Below are positions 26,389 to 35,048 of a stretch of DNA of 49,311 nucleotides, in pieces. Each line of letters begins with the position of its first letter. The stretch's first letter is position 1. Source of the stretch: an uncultured Rhodospirillales bacterium (GTDB lineage: Bacteria; Pseudomonadota; Alphaproteobacteria; Reyranellales; Reyranellaceae); NCBI GenBank assembly GCA_945957125.1, contig CAMFJT010000014.1:1-49311 (forward strand), in the 5' to 3' direction. The notes below the pieces were generated by a model. That model ran no database searches. It was not told the origin of the DNA and saw only the letters and a program-made list of their open reading frames with translations. Position numbers and translations under genes: made by a program.

Positions 26389-27509
26389 GCCTCGGCTTCG
26401 AACTCCTCGGCACGGACGGCGCTGCGCGCCGCGGCCGCCTCGCGACCGCTCACGGCACGGTGGAGACGCCGACTTTCATGCCGGTCGGCACCGCCGGCAC
26501 GGTGAAGGCGATGATGCCGCAATCGGTCGCCGAGACCGGTGCGCAGATCGTGCTCGGCAACACCTTCCACCTGATGCTGAAGCCCGGCGCGGAACGGGTC
26601 GCGGCGCTGGGCGGGCTGCACAGGTTCATGAACTGGCCGGGTCCGATCCTCACCGATTCGGGCGGCTTCCAGGTCATGTCGCTGAAGGAGCTGCGCAAGC
26701 TCGATCCCGACGGCGTCACCTTCCGCTCGCCGAGCGACGGCTCGCAACATCGCCTCACGCCCGAGCGCTCGATCGAGATCCAGGATCTGCTCGACGCCGA
26801 CATCACCATGTCGTTCGATGAATGCACGACCTGGCCGGTCGAGGAAGCCGCGGCCGCGTCCTCGATGCGGCTGTCGATGAAATGGGCGGCGCGCGGCCGG
26901 CGCGCCTTCAGGGACCGGCCGGGCTACGGCCTGTTCGGTATCGTGCAGGGCAGCATCTTTCCGGCGTTGCGCGCGGAATCGGCCAGGGAACTCGTGGACA
27001 TCGGCTTCGACGGCTACGCGGTCGGCGGCCTCGCCGTCGGCGAAGGCCAGGAAATGATGTTCGCGACCCTGGATACGACCGTGCCGCAACTCCCCGCCGA
27101 CCGGCCGCGCTACCTGATGGGCGTGGGACGGCCAGCCGACATCGTGGGCGCGGTGAGGCGCGGCATCGACATGTTCGATTGCGTGATGCCGACGCGGGCG
27201 GGCCGCACGGCACAGGGCTTCACCCGGCGCGGCGAGATCAACCTGCGCAACGCGCGCCATCGCGACGATCCGCGCCCGATCGACGAGCAGTGCGGCTGCC
27301 CTGCCTGCCGCCATCATAGCCGGGCCTATCTCCATCACCTGATCCGCAGCGAGGAAATCCTCGGGGCGATGCTGCTGACCTGGCACAATCTCCACTACTA
27401 CCAGGACGTCATGCGCGGCTTGCGGAGCGCGATCGAAGGCGGCTCGCTCGATGCGTGGACCGCCGCATTCGAGAGCGAACAGGCATTGGGAGACATACCG
27501 GCCAGCTGA
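26385..27509 (+). CDS. tgt: tRNA-guanine transglycosylase (Tgt)
   Basis: A 374-residue bacterial Tgt, which swaps guanine-34 of His, Asn, Asp and Tyr tRNAs for preQ1. The catalytic [10 protein letters not shown] (nucleophile/base region) lies near residue 90, and [10 protein letters not shown] near 140. [33 protein letters not shown] precedes the zinc site [17 protein letters not shown] near 310. The ATG at 26385 is chosen because it overlaps the queA stop; an apparently longer frame is antisense-like extension of queA sequence. The long frame upstream does not belong to it. Confidence 0.97.
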   Translation: MSLGFELLGTDGAARRGRLATAHGTVETPTFMPVGTAGTVKAMMPQSVAETGAQIVLGNTFHLMLKPGAERVAALGGLHRFMNWPGPILTDSGGFQVMSLKELRKLDPDGVTFRSPSDGSQHRLTPERSIEIQDLLDADITMSFDECTTWPVEEAAAASSMRLSMKWAARGRRAFRDRPGYGLFGIVQGSIFPALRAESARELVDIGFDGYAVGGLAVGEGQEMMFATLDTTVPQLPADRPRYLMGVGRPADIVGAVRRGIDMFDCVMPTRAGRTAQGFTRRGEINLRNARHRDDPRPIDEQCGCPACRHHSRAYLHHLIRSEEILGAMLLTWHNLHYYQDVMRGLRSAIEGGSLDAWTAAFESEQALGDIPAS

Positions 27510-27522
27510 GGGGGCGATCGGC

Positions 27523-28125
27523 ATGCGCAACGAAGCGTTGATCGTGATCGACATGCAGAACGACTTTTGCGACGGCGGTGCGCTCGCCGTGCCGGGCGCC
27601 AACGCGATCGTGCCGCTGGTCAACCGCCTGATCGAACGATTCGACCATGTGGTGATGAGCCAGGACTGGCATCCTGCCGGCCACGCCTCCTTCGCGTCCT
27701 CCTGGCGGGATGCGACGCCTTTCAGCACCGCGAGCTTCGCCTATGGACCGCAGACCCTGTGGCCGGCGCATTGCGTCCAGGGCACGACGGGCGCGGCCTT
27801 CCACTCGCACGTCAATGCCACCAAGGCCGAGCTCATCGTGCGCAAGGGCTTTCACTCCGGCATCGATTCGTACTCGGCGTTCCGCGAGAACGACCGCCTG
27901 ACGCTGACCGGGCTCGAAGGATATCTCAAGGCCCGCGGCTTCACCCGGCTGGTGCTGTGCGGCCTGGCGCTCGACTACTGCGTCGCCTGGTCGGCCCTCG
28001 ATGCCCGGCAGGCCGGCTTCGACGTCGCCGTGGCGGTCGAGGCCACCGCCGCCATCGACCTCGACGGCAGCCGGGAGCGGATGCTGGCCGAGATGACGCA
28101 GGCGGGAATCGCGCTGTCGGCCTGA
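27523..28125 (+). CDS. pncA: Nicotinamidase
   Basis: A 200-residue isochorismatase-fold nicotinamidase. Catalytic Asp in LIVIDMQNDFCDGGAL, metal ligands in SQDWHPAGHASFASS, the WPAHCVQGT segment, IVRKGFHSGIDSYSAF (Lys) and LCGLALDYCVAWSALDA (nucleophilic Cys) are all present. It hydrolyses nicotinamide to nicotinate for NAD salvage. The ATG at 27523 follows a GAGGGGG site 13 bases after the tgt stop, so it may be cotranscribed. Converges with the OmpA-like gene. Confidence 0.95.
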   Translation: MRNEALIVIDMQNDFCDGGALAVPGANAIVPLVNRLIERFDHVVMSQDWHPAGHASFASSWRDATPFSTASFAYGPQTLWPAHCVQGTTGAAFHSHVNATKAELIVRKGFHSGIDSYSAFRENDRLTLTGLEGYLKARGFTRLVLCGLALDYCVAWSALDARQAGFDVAVAVEATAAIDLDGSRERMLAEMTQAGIALSA

Positions 28126-28155
28126 GCGCCGACGAACTTCGATTCCTGCGAAGGA

Positions 28156-29226
28156 CTACTGCCGGACCAGCTCGACGCGGCGGTTCTTCGCCTGCCCTTC
28201 CTCGCTGTCGTTCGGCGCCAGCGGGCTGAGCGGACCCACACCTTTGGAGACCATGCGGTCCGCCGCGACGCCGAAGCGGGTGGCGAGCGCCCTGGCCACG
28301 GAATCGGCACGCCGCTGCGACAGGTCGGTGTTGTAGGCGAGGGTGCCCTTGTTGTCGGTATGGCCGACGATGAACACCTTGAGGCCCGCGCTCGATTTCA
28401 GGAGGTTCGCCATCTCGGCAAGCTGCTTGTCCGATTCCGGCTTGAGGTCGGCCTTGTCGAAATCGAACAGGATGCCGTAGAGCGCGACGCGCCCGTCCTT
28501 GCCCAGCGCACCGCCGATCTGCTCGGCCGAGACGAAAGCGAGGTTCTGCTGCATGGGCTTGGTCTCGAGCACGTCGAGCATCACCAGCACGCGGCCCTTC
28601 AGCGCGCCGGAGATATTGCCCATCGAGCCGCCGGTCTGGGTTGCGGCGTAGATCGAGACATAGGTCTTGCCGCCGTTCGCAGGCGTGAACTCGCCCACCC
28701 AGAGCCGCTGGTCGGCGGCCGGATCGACATATTCCAGCACGTTGGCGGCGAGGTCGCGGCGCGCGCGCGTATAGGCAGTGCCCTCGGGCTTCAGCGCGCG
28801 CGGCACGCCGTGCAGCTTGTGGAACTCCTCGCCGCAGTCCGCCTTGCTGCATTGGAAGAGAGTCGTGGCGCCCTTGCCTTCCAGGTCGTTGGTGTAGTTG
28901 CGCACGACCTCGAGGGTCGAGCGGCCTTCTGGGATGACGTAGACCGTCCGCGTCAGACGGCCCTCCACGGTCTGCGCCTTGGCGTAGCGCAGCTTCTTGT
29001 CGGGCTCGTTGGCATAGCTCGCGCCGGTCGCCGGACCGAGCGGCAGGCTGAGCTCGTCGAAGTCCTTCTTCGTCTGGGCAAGGATGAACGAGCCCGCATA
29101 GCGCGGCAGGAGCTGATCGCCCGCCCCCGGCGCGTTGGCGGCAAGCTCCTTGGCGAACTGTGGCTCGACCTGGGCGAATGCCGGCGATGCGAAGAGGAAG
29201 CAGGCGGCGGCAAGCAGCCGCCGCAT
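28156..29226 (-). CDS. OmpA-family periplasmic/outer-membrane protein
   Basis: A 356-residue exported protein. Residues 1-19 are a signal peptide (RRLLAAACFLFASPAFA). A DUF4892-like middle domain follows (residues 40-200). The C-terminal OmpA peptidoglycan-binding domain contains GILFDFDKADLKPESDKQL, KVFIVGHTDNKGTLAYNTDL and SQRRADSVARAL, ending in the KNRRVEL motif. It anchors the protein to the cell wall. Its ATG overlaps the stop of the upstream thiolase (TGATG), implying translational coupling, although the pairing of a thiolase with an OmpA protein has no evident functional logic. Confidence 0.9.
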   Translation of the reverse strand: MRRLLAAACFLFASPAFAQVEPQFAKELAANAPGAGDQLLPRYAGSFILAQTKKDFDELSLPLGPATGASYANEPDKKLRYAKAQTVEGRLTRTVYVIPEGRSTLEVVRNYTNDLEGKGATTLFQCSKADCGEEFHKLHGVPRALKPEGTAYTRARRDLAANVLEYVDPAADQRLWVGEFTPANGGKTYVSIYAATQTGGSMGNISGALKGRVLVMLDVLETKPMQQNLAFVSAEQIGGALGKDGRVALYGILFDFDKADLKPESDKQLAEMANLLKSSAGLKVFIVGHTDNKGTLAYNTDLSQRRADSVARALATRFGVAADRMVSKGVGPLSPLAPNDSEEGQAKNRRVELVRQ

Positions 29227-30428
29227 CAGACCCGCTCCAGCGCCAGCGCGATGCCTTGCCCGACGCCGATGCACATGGTGCAGAGCGCGCGCTTGCCGCC
29301 GGTCGCCTCGAGCTGGTTGAGCGCGGTGATCATCAGCCGGCCGCCGGACGCGCCGAGCGGATGGCCGAGCGCGATCGCCCCGCCGTTGGGATTCACGTTC
29401 TCCGCATCGTCGGCCAGCCCGAGCTGACGCAAGACGGCGAGCGCCTGGGCGGCGAACGCCTCGTTGAGCTCGATCGTGTCGAAGTCGCCGGTCGTCATGC
29501 CGAGCTTGGCGAGCAGCTTGCGCGTGGCGGGCAGCGGGCCGATGCCCATCACCCGCGGCGGCACGCCGGCCGAGACGGCACCGAGGATGCGCGCGCGCGG
29601 CGTCAGGCCGTTGGCCTTGGCCGCCGCTTCCGACGCGATGATCATGGCGCAGGCGCCGTCGTTGATGCCCGACGAGTTGCCCGCCGTCACCGAACCGCCG
29701 TCGCGAAACGCCGCCGGCAGCTTCGACAGCGTCTCCATCGTGGTGTCGCCGCGCGGATGCTCGTCCTTCTCGACGACGATCTCGGCCTTGCCCTTCTTCA
29801 CGCAGACCTTGACGATTTCCTTCTCGAAGAAGCCGCGCTCCTGCGCAGCCTTGCAGCGGCGCTGGCTGCGATAGGCGAAGGCATCCTGGTCGGTGCGGCT
29901 GATCTGGTGCTCGGTGGCGACGTTCTCGGCGGTCTGGCCCATCGGGTCGACGCCATAGGCCGCCTTCATGCGCGGGTTGACGAAGCGCCAGCCCAGCACC
30001 GTGTCCTCGAGCTTCATCGAGCGGTCGAAGGCGCTCTCGGGCTTGCCCATCACGTAGGGCGAGCGGGTCATGCCCTCGACGCCGCCGGCGATCATCATGT
30101 CGGCCTCGCCGAGCTTCACCGCGCGCGCGGCATGGCCCGCCGCCTCGAGCCCCGAGCCGCACAGGCGGTTCACGGTCGCGCCGGCGACCTCCACCGGCAG
30201 GCCGGCCAGCAGGCCCGCCATGCGTGCCACGTTGCGATTGTCCTCGCCGGCCTGGTTGACGCAGCCGTAGATCACGTCGTCCACCGCGCCCCAATCGACA
30301 TTGGCGTTGCGCTGCATCAATGCCTTGATGGGGTGGGCGGCGAGGTCGTCGACCCGCATGGCGCCCAGGCCGCCGTTGTAGCGGCCGACGGGGGTGCGAA
30401 TGGCATCGCAGATGAAGGCTTCGGTCAT
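29226..30428 (-). CDS. pcaF: 3-oxoadipyl-CoA thiolase-like acetyl-CoA acyltransferase
   Basis: A 400-residue thiolase. It begins MTEAFICDAIRTPVGRYNGG, contains the nucleophile block NRLCGSGLEAAGHAARAV (Cys near 90), GGVEGMTRSPYVM, MGQTAENVATEHQISRTDQDAFAYRSQ, and the C-terminal NPNGGAIALGHPLGASGGRL (His) and TMCIGVGQG (Cys). The N-terminal region closely follows PcaF, which cleaves 3-oxoadipyl-CoA to succinyl-CoA and acetyl-CoA in aromatic degradation. No other pca genes are present, so a general beta-ketothiolase role remains possible. The start at 30428 has GGGAG upstream. Confidence 0.88.
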   Translation of the reverse strand: MTEAFICDAIRTPVGRYNGGLGAMRVDDLAAHPIKALMQRNANVDWGAVDDVIYGCVNQAGEDNRNVARMAGLLAGLPVEVAGATVNRLCGSGLEAAGHAARAVKLGEADMMIAGGVEGMTRSPYVMGKPESAFDRSMKLEDTVLGWRFVNPRMKAAYGVDPMGQTAENVATEHQISRTDQDAFAYRSQRRCKAAQERGFFEKEIVKVCVKKGKAEIVVEKDEHPRGDTTMETLSKLPAAFRDGGSVTAGNSSGINDGACAMIIASEAAAKANGLTPRARILGAVSAGVPPRVMGIGPLPATRKLLAKLGMTTGDFDTIELNEAFAAQALAVLRQLGLADDAENVNPNGGAIALGHPLGASGGRLMITALNQLEATGGKRALCTMCIGVGQGIALALERV

Positions 30429-30513
30429 CTTGGGCTGCTCCCGGCACAACGATTGTGGCTGCCCGGTTAGCACCGGGGGCCGGCGCTGCCAATGCCCGTC
30501 CGCCGTGCGAGAT

Positions 30514-31173
30514 TCAGGCCGCGAGACGGCGGCAGATGGCGTACTGGGCGTAGCCCCGGAAGGGCCGCTCGAAAACCGTCAGCGCACCAGCCCTCAGGCC
30601 AAGCATCGTGAGCTCGGCTTCGAGGGCGTCGCGAGGCGTTACGTGGAACAGGTGCAGCCATTGCCGCAACCCGACGCGGAACCAGACGGGCAGCCGCTCC
30701 TGTCCGCCAAAATCGACAACATGCAGCTCGCCGCCCGGCACCACCCAGCCCAGCGCGCGATCGAGCACGGCCTGCCAGCCCGGCATCATCGACAGGGTGT
30801 AGGAAAGGAAGATGCGCGAAAAGCCCGGCACCCCGAACAGCAAGGCGGGATCGAAGGCAGTGGCATCCGCCCGCGCGAGCCGAATGTCGGCGGCCAGACC
30901 TTCGCGAGCCACGAGCCGGCGCGCAGTACCGAGCATCTCCGACGATATGTCGATGCCGAAAAACTGCGCGTTGGGGTAGGCGCGTGCGGCGACGATCAGG
31001 TTTCGCGCCGTGCCGCAGCCGATCTCGAGCACCCTGCCGCCCGCCGGCGGATCGAGGCGTCGGATCAGCCGGTCGCGACCGAGCAGGTAGAATTTGCGCG
31101 TGGCGTCATAGACGTGACGCTGGTGGCGATAGATGCGGTCCATCAATTCGCCGGACGCCGCAAGATCGCTCAT
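30514..31173 (-). CDS. btaB: Betaine-lipid methyltransferase BtaB
   Basis: A 219-residue SAM-dependent methyltransferase. It has HVYDATRKFYLLGRDRLIRRL at the start, motif I VLEIGCGTARNLIVAA, AQFFGIDISSEMLGTARRL, and LSYTLSMMPGWQAVLDRAL then PGGELHVVDFGGQ. These match BtaB, which trimethylates the homoserine head group of diacylglyceryl-homoserine to give the betaine lipid DGTS. It starts 3 bases after the btaA stop, the standard btaAB order. It would act with BtaA at the inner membrane, replacing phospholipids when phosphate is scarce. Confidence 0.92.
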   Translation of the reverse strand: MSDLAASGELMDRIYRHQRHVYDATRKFYLLGRDRLIRRLDPPAGGRVLEIGCGTARNLIVAARAYPNAQFFGIDISSEMLGTARRLVAREGLAADIRLARADATAFDPALLFGVPGFSRIFLSYTLSMMPGWQAVLDRALGWVVPGGELHVVDFGGQERLPVWFRVGLRQWLHLFHVTPRDALEAELTMLGLRAGALTVFERPFRGYAQYAICRRLAA

Positions 31174-31176
31174 GCG

Positions 31177-32409
31177 TCAGCCTTCGAAGACATAGAGGTG
31201 GAAGCCGCCATAGATCGCCGACCGGTCGCGCGCGCCCAGCGCCTGCGACTGCACGGCCTCGTACCGCCATCGGCCGAGAATCCCCTCGCCGACCCGCCCC
31301 GGCAACAGCGTCGGCTCGGCAGCGGTGCGGAAGATCACCCTGGCACCGGGCCGAGCGGTCCGGGTGATCTCCTGCCACAGCCCATTGAGCTGGGCGTCCG
31401 TCATCCAGTCCTGCGCATCGAGCAGCACGTAGCGGTCGCGCGAGGCATCGGCACAGCCGGCGAGATACTCGGTGATCGAGCGGTTCAGCACCTCCACCCG
31501 GTCGACCCGCGCGCGCAGCGCGTCGAAGTGCTCGCGCCGCAAGTAGGGCGGCAGCGGCCCCGTCCCGTTGGCCGCGTAGGAACGACCGAAGGCCTGCCAG
31601 GCAAAGTAGTTGTCGTCGAGGCTGAAACCGCAGGTCAACCGCTCGAGCCGCGCGCGCAGCACGTGACGCATGTCGCTGCCGCCGGCCAGCGCCTCATATT
31701 GCGCGGGCGGAATGCCGAGGCCATAGAGCGACAGGCGGTTGCCGGTGGCCCACCGTACCGCCCGCTTGTCGAACAGCGGCGCCAGGGTCGTCTCGAAAAA
31801 GGCGCGCTGCTCTTCCAGCGTCCGCGCACCCAGCAGCTCATGAAGGTCCACGCCGTAGGCGCGGCACAACGCATGGGTGACCCCGATGAAGCGGCCGAGC
31901 ACGCCATGTCGATAGGCGTTGCGCGCGAAGATCGAGATGCGACGACGGCCAAACTGGTGCGGCGACCGGCCCTCCCAGTAGCGGCGACTCTGCGCGTCGA
32001 GATGGGGCGCGATCAGCCGTTCATAGGCGGCGACATTGGCCTCGTCATCGGCGGCGCCGAAGAAGCGATAGAAGACCTCCCAGGACGGCAGGCGACTGGC
32101 GGCCACCAGCTTCAGGCGGTTGAGCGCAACGTGCGCACCGCTGAGATCGACGGCGGTGATCCGGGCGGGGTCTCCGATAAGGTAGGAAAGCACGTTGCAA
32201 CCGCCCGAGGCGATCGCCACGACATGGCTGTCGGGCTGAAGCGCCAGCGCCTCGAGATCGACCTCGGGATCCTCCCAGATCTGCGTGTACACCAGTCCGC
32301 GGAAGAGGCGCTCGAACAGCCGTTCGAGGAGTCCTTCCCGGCTCAGCGTCCGATGGCGGCGGACCGCCTGCTTGAGACGGAGATCGACCTCGGCGCGCGG
32401 ATAGACCAA
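31177..32409 (-). CDS. btaA: SAM:diacylglycerol 3-amino-3-carboxypropyltransferase BtaA
   Basis: A 410-residue DUF3419-family protein. Characteristic segments are FRGLVYTQIWEDPEVDLEAL near residue 38, VVAIASGGCNVLSYLIGDPA near 65, DLSGAHVALNRLKL, and RYVLLDAQDWMTDAQLNGLWQEI near 335. BtaA transfers the aminocarboxypropyl group of SAM to diacylglycerol, the first step of betaine-lipid synthesis. The start is a TTG at 32409 behind GGGGGAG; no nearby ATG gives a better start. A weak PHO-like half-match lies upstream (32458-32475, minus strand). It is followed at once by btaB. Confidence 0.94.
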   Translation of the reverse strand: MVYPRAEVDLRLKQAVRRHRTLSREGLLERLFERLFRGLVYTQIWEDPEVDLEALALQPDSHVVAIASGGCNVLSYLIGDPARITAVDLSGAHVALNRLKLVAASRLPSWEVFYRFFGAADDEANVAAYERLIAPHLDAQSRRYWEGRSPHQFGRRRISIFARNAYRHGVLGRFIGVTHALCRAYGVDLHELLGARTLEEQRAFFETTLAPLFDKRAVRWATGNRLSLYGLGIPPAQYEALAGGSDMRHVLRARLERLTCGFSLDDNYFAWQAFGRSYAANGTGPLPPYLRREHFDALRARVDRVEVLNRSITEYLAGCADASRDRYVLLDAQDWMTDAQLNGLWQEITRTARPGARVIFRTAAEPTLLPGRVGEGILGRWRYEAVQSQALGARDRSAIYGGFHLYVFEG

Positions 32410-32484
32410 TCCAGGGACTCCCCCTTAGAACCTTCCGCCCCGACATAGCGGGCATCAATTCCAGTTTCGTGACAAGGTATGGGG

Positions 32485-33051
32485 ATGACTGCTCCGGGCT
32501 TCATTCTGTTCCAGACGCCGATCGGCATCTGCAGCCTCGTCTGGCGCGATGAAAGAATCGTCGGGCTGCGACTCCCCGAAGCCACGGCCGCCGCCACCCG
32601 CACGCGGATCGCGCGCCGCTGGCCGGACGCCGCGGAGCAGGCGCCGCCGCCGCGGAACATCCAGGCGATCATCGATCGCGTGCTCGCCCTGCTGGCCGGC
32701 GGTCCGGTCGACCTCAGCGATGTGCCGCTCGACTTCGGCGCCGCGCCCGAATTCCACAAGCGCGCCTACGAGATCGCCCGCACAATTCCCGCCGGACAGA
32801 CCATGACCTACGGCGAGATCGCCAAACGGCTCGGCGCACCGCACGAATCGCGCGAGGTCGGCCAGGCGATGGGCAAGAACCCGATCGCGATCATCATGCC
32901 CTGCCATCGCGTGCTGGGCGCAGACGGCAAGATGGGCGGCTTCTCGGCCAATGGCGGCGTCGCCACCAAGCGGCGCATCCTGGAGATCGAAGGGGCGGCC
33001 GCCGTGAGCGCGGGGCCGCTGTTCGCCAACCTGCCGCGACGCGATGGCTGA
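32485..33051 (+). CDS. ogt: Methylated-DNA-protein cysteine methyltransferase (Ogt/AGT)
   Basis: About 188 residues. The C-terminal DNA-binding domain has FHKRAYEIARTIPAGQTMTYGEIAKRLG, VGQAMGKNPIAIIMPCHRVLG with the acceptor Cys in PCHR, and GGFSANGGVATKRRILEIEG. The N-terminal domain is the usual shorter Ogt-type ribonuclease-H-like fold. It repairs O6-alkylguanine by irreversible transfer to its cysteine. The ATG at 32485 is preferred over that at 32479 because of better spacing to AAGG. It diverges from btaA, with starts about 75 bases apart. Confidence 0.95.
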   Translation: MTAPGFILFQTPIGICSLVWRDERIVGLRLPEATAAATRTRIARRWPDAAEQAPPPRNIQAIIDRVLALLAGGPVDLSDVPLDFGAAPEFHKRAYEIARTIPAGQTMTYGEIAKRLGAPHESREVGQAMGKNPIAIIMPCHRVLGADGKMGGFSANGGVATKRRILEIEGAAAVSAGPLFANLPRRDG

Positions 33052-33108
33052 GAGAAGGGACGAACCTACCGACGAAACGAGACCTCGAGGGTCAGCCGGA
33101 CGGACGAA

Positions 33109-33271
33109 TCACGCTCGGTCGGTTCCACCGTCGCAATGGCACTGCACGGCATCCCGCACGCGCTCATGCAGCTCGGAAACGGAATCCGCTTGGGTAAAGA
33201 TCGAGTCTCCGACAGCTCGAGCTACATACCCCGTCCGGGGCATCCTCGACGACATAAATGATCTCGGTCAT
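33109..33271 (-). pseudogene. Frameshifted HicB-like antitoxin remnant
   Basis: From the ATG at 33271 the frame reads MTEIIYVVEDAPDG, then a run of four G (33229-33232) breaks it. Reading with one base fewer continues GYVARAVGDSIFTQADSVSE, LHERVRDAVQCHCDGGT, stopping at TGA 33109-33111. The joined sequence matches the small HicB-like antitoxin family (EDAPDGGY..ARALG..IFTQAD). No HicA partner lies downstream, where ogt ends. The rest of the 389 bases between ogt and the malonyl-CoA decarboxylase gene holds no convincing gene. Confidence 0.55.
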
Positions 33272-33440
33272 CTCGCTGAGCTCCCGATAGCGACAATATG
33301 TCAGGAAAGGCGTTGCCAGCCATCCGGCGGGATTCGTGGAAATGCATCGAAGCCTCGGTCCGCGCGGTGCGAAAACCCGCCCGCCACGGCGGAAATCGAC
33401 GCCACTGGAGTGACACGTTCGCCATGACATAATCGGCGTC

Positions 33441-34835
33441 ATGGCACTTCCCTTCTCGAACACTGCCGGCCGCACGCTCGAGCGCCTGCGCAATGCTTTC
33501 GTCGACACGGCTCGGGGCGCCCGCGAGGTCGTGGGCGCGCCGCTGCGTCCCGACCTTCCCGACGACGACATCCCACGACTGAAGAACCGCATCGACGCCT
33601 GCCTCGAAGGCAAGGGTGGCGAGACGGCGCGGCGCGGCCGGGCCGCGGAGCTGGGCCAAGCCTACCTCTCGCTCTCGCCGGCCGGTCGCAAGAAGTTCTT
33701 GCTGACCCTGGCACACGACTATGGCCTGCCGCGCGAGGCGGCGCTGGCCAAGGTCGAGCGCTGGCGGGCGACCAAGGAGCCGCCGCGCGCGCTGGTGAAG
33801 ACGCTCGAGCCGCCGGCCGTACGGTTGCTGCGCGAGTTCGTCGGCGTGCCGCAAGGCGTGAAGTTCGTGGTCGACCTGCGTGCAGAGTTGCTGGCGCTGG
33901 GCCGCAGCGATGCCGCCGCGCGAACCCTGAGCGAGGACCTGCGGCCGCTGCTCGGCGCCTGGTTCGACGTGGCCTTCCTCGACCTGGTGAGAATCGACTG
34001 GAATGCCCCGGCGGCGCTGCTCGAGAAGCTGGTCGCCTACGAGGCGGTGCACGCGATCCGCTCGTGGCGCGACATCAAGAACCGCCTCGATTCCGACCGG
34101 CGCTGCTTCGCCTTCTTCCATCCGCGCATGCCCAACGAGCCGTTGATCTTCGTCGAGGTCGCGCTCGTGAACGGTCTGGCCGGCAACGTGCAACGCCTGC
34201 TCGACGCCAAGGCCGAAACCAGCGACCCGCAGGGCGCCAACACCGCGATCTTCTACTCGATCTCGAACTGCCAGCAGGGCCTGGCCGGCATCAGCTTCGG
34301 CAACTTCCTGATCAAGCGGGTCGCCGAGAAGCTGGCGCACGACCTGCCCAACATCCGCGACTTCGCCACGCTCTCGCCGATTCCCGGCCTGCGCCGCCAC
34401 ATCGACGACCGCCTGAAAACTGAAGGCGACGCCGCGCTGACGCCGGGCGAGATCGCCTCTCTTGTCCCCGTCACCGACGAAGCCGCCGGCGCCGCCGCCA
34501 TGCGCATGCTGCTCGACCGCCCGTCATGGTGGGACGTGCCGGCGATCGACAAGGCGCTGCGCCCGATCCTGACGCGCATGGCCGCGCGCTTTCTCACGAC
34601 CACCGACGAGAAGGGCCGCGCGCTCGACCGCGTCGCCCACTTCCATCTCGGCAACGGCGCCATCGTCGAGCGCATCAACTGGCTCGCCGACACCAGCACC
34701 AACGGCCTGAAACAGTCCTACGCCATGATGGTGAACTACCGCTACAAGCTGGGCGACGTGGACGCCAACCACGAGGCCTACGCCGCCGGCAAGGTCGTCG
34801 CCAGCCGCGAGGTGCGGGCGCAGGCCAAGGGGTAG
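33441..34835 (+). CDS. Malonyl-CoA decarboxylase
   Basis: A 464-residue malonyl-CoA decarboxylase. The N-terminal helical bundle is followed by the acetyltransferase-like catalytic domain, with RCFAFFHPRMPNEPLIFVEVALV, SDPQGANTAIFYSISNCQQGLAGISFGNFLIK in pieces near residues 250-290, and ATLSPIPGLRRHI. The C-terminal VAHFHLGNGAIVERINWLADTS then SYAMMVNYRYKL carries the conserved catalytic His. It converts malonyl-CoA to acetyl-CoA and CO2, detoxifying malonate or balancing fatty acid metabolism. No malonyl-CoA synthetase (MatB) lies beside it here, so it is a stand-alone gene. The start is an ATG at 33441. Confidence 0.94.
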   Translation: MALPFSNTAGRTLERLRNAFVDTARGAREVVGAPLRPDLPDDDIPRLKNRIDACLEGKGGETARRGRAAELGQAYLSLSPAGRKKFLLTLAHDYGLPREAALAKVERWRATKEPPRALVKTLEPPAVRLLREFVGVPQGVKFVVDLRAELLALGRSDAAARTLSEDLRPLLGAWFDVAFLDLVRIDWNAPAALLEKLVAYEAVHAIRSWRDIKNRLDSDRRCFAFFHPRMPNEPLIFVEVALVNGLAGNVQRLLDAKAETSDPQGANTAIFYSISNCQQGLAGISFGNFLIKRVAEKLAHDLPNIRDFATLSPIPGLRRHIDDRLKTEGDAALTPGEIASLVPVTDEAAGAAAMRMLLDRPSWWDVPAIDKALRPILTRMAARFLTTTDEKGRALDRVAHFHLGNGAIVERINWLADTSTNGLKQSYAMMVNYRYKLGDVDANHEAYAAGKVVASREVRAQAKG

Positions 34836-35048
34836 AGCCTTCTACATCGGGAGCCGTCGCCGCCGATAGTCGGGGATAATCCAGGTCGGCCGTTACGATC
34901 GTGCGACGCGCTTGCCGTGCGATCTCGATGATTTCCGTATCTGGCGCCATCGACAGGCCGATCGCCGCTGCATGGACTGCGTCGCGCCCTTCATCGACCA
35001 GCCAAGCCGCCAACTGCGGCGACACGGGATATCGATCAGGAATCTCAA
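34836..35048 (-). pseudogene. Decayed DUF5615 PIN-like toxin gene
   Basis: A TTG at 35048 gives RFLIDIP, the canonical DUF5615 N-terminus, and overlaps the DUF433 stop as TTGA. A one-base loss in a CCC run near 35026 breaks the frame; the following frame reads VSPQLAAWLVDEGRDAVHAA, then IARQARRTIVTADLDYPRLS, the DUF5615 core. The C-terminal end is missing, cut by the malonyl-CoA decarboxylase gene end. The protein is probably non-functional. Confidence 0.6.

Noticed and set aside
28156..30492. A 778-codon frame joining the OmpA-like gene to upstream sequence
   Set aside because: The upstream part is out of frame with the thiolase. The real OmpA-like gene starts at 29226 with a signal peptide.
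30394..32448. Open frame of 684 codons on the plus strand
   Set aside because: It lies antisense to btaA and btaB, whose motifs are unmistakable. Its translation is composition-driven.
32458..32475. Possible PHO box before btaA (minus strand)
   Set aside because: TTGTCACGAAACTGGAAT matches only about 9 of 14 fixed positions and lacks a third repeat. It is too weak to call.
33044..33427. A 127-codon frame on the plus strand after ogt
   Set aside because: It is antisense to the HicB-like remnant, lacks any domain, and overlaps the ogt end.
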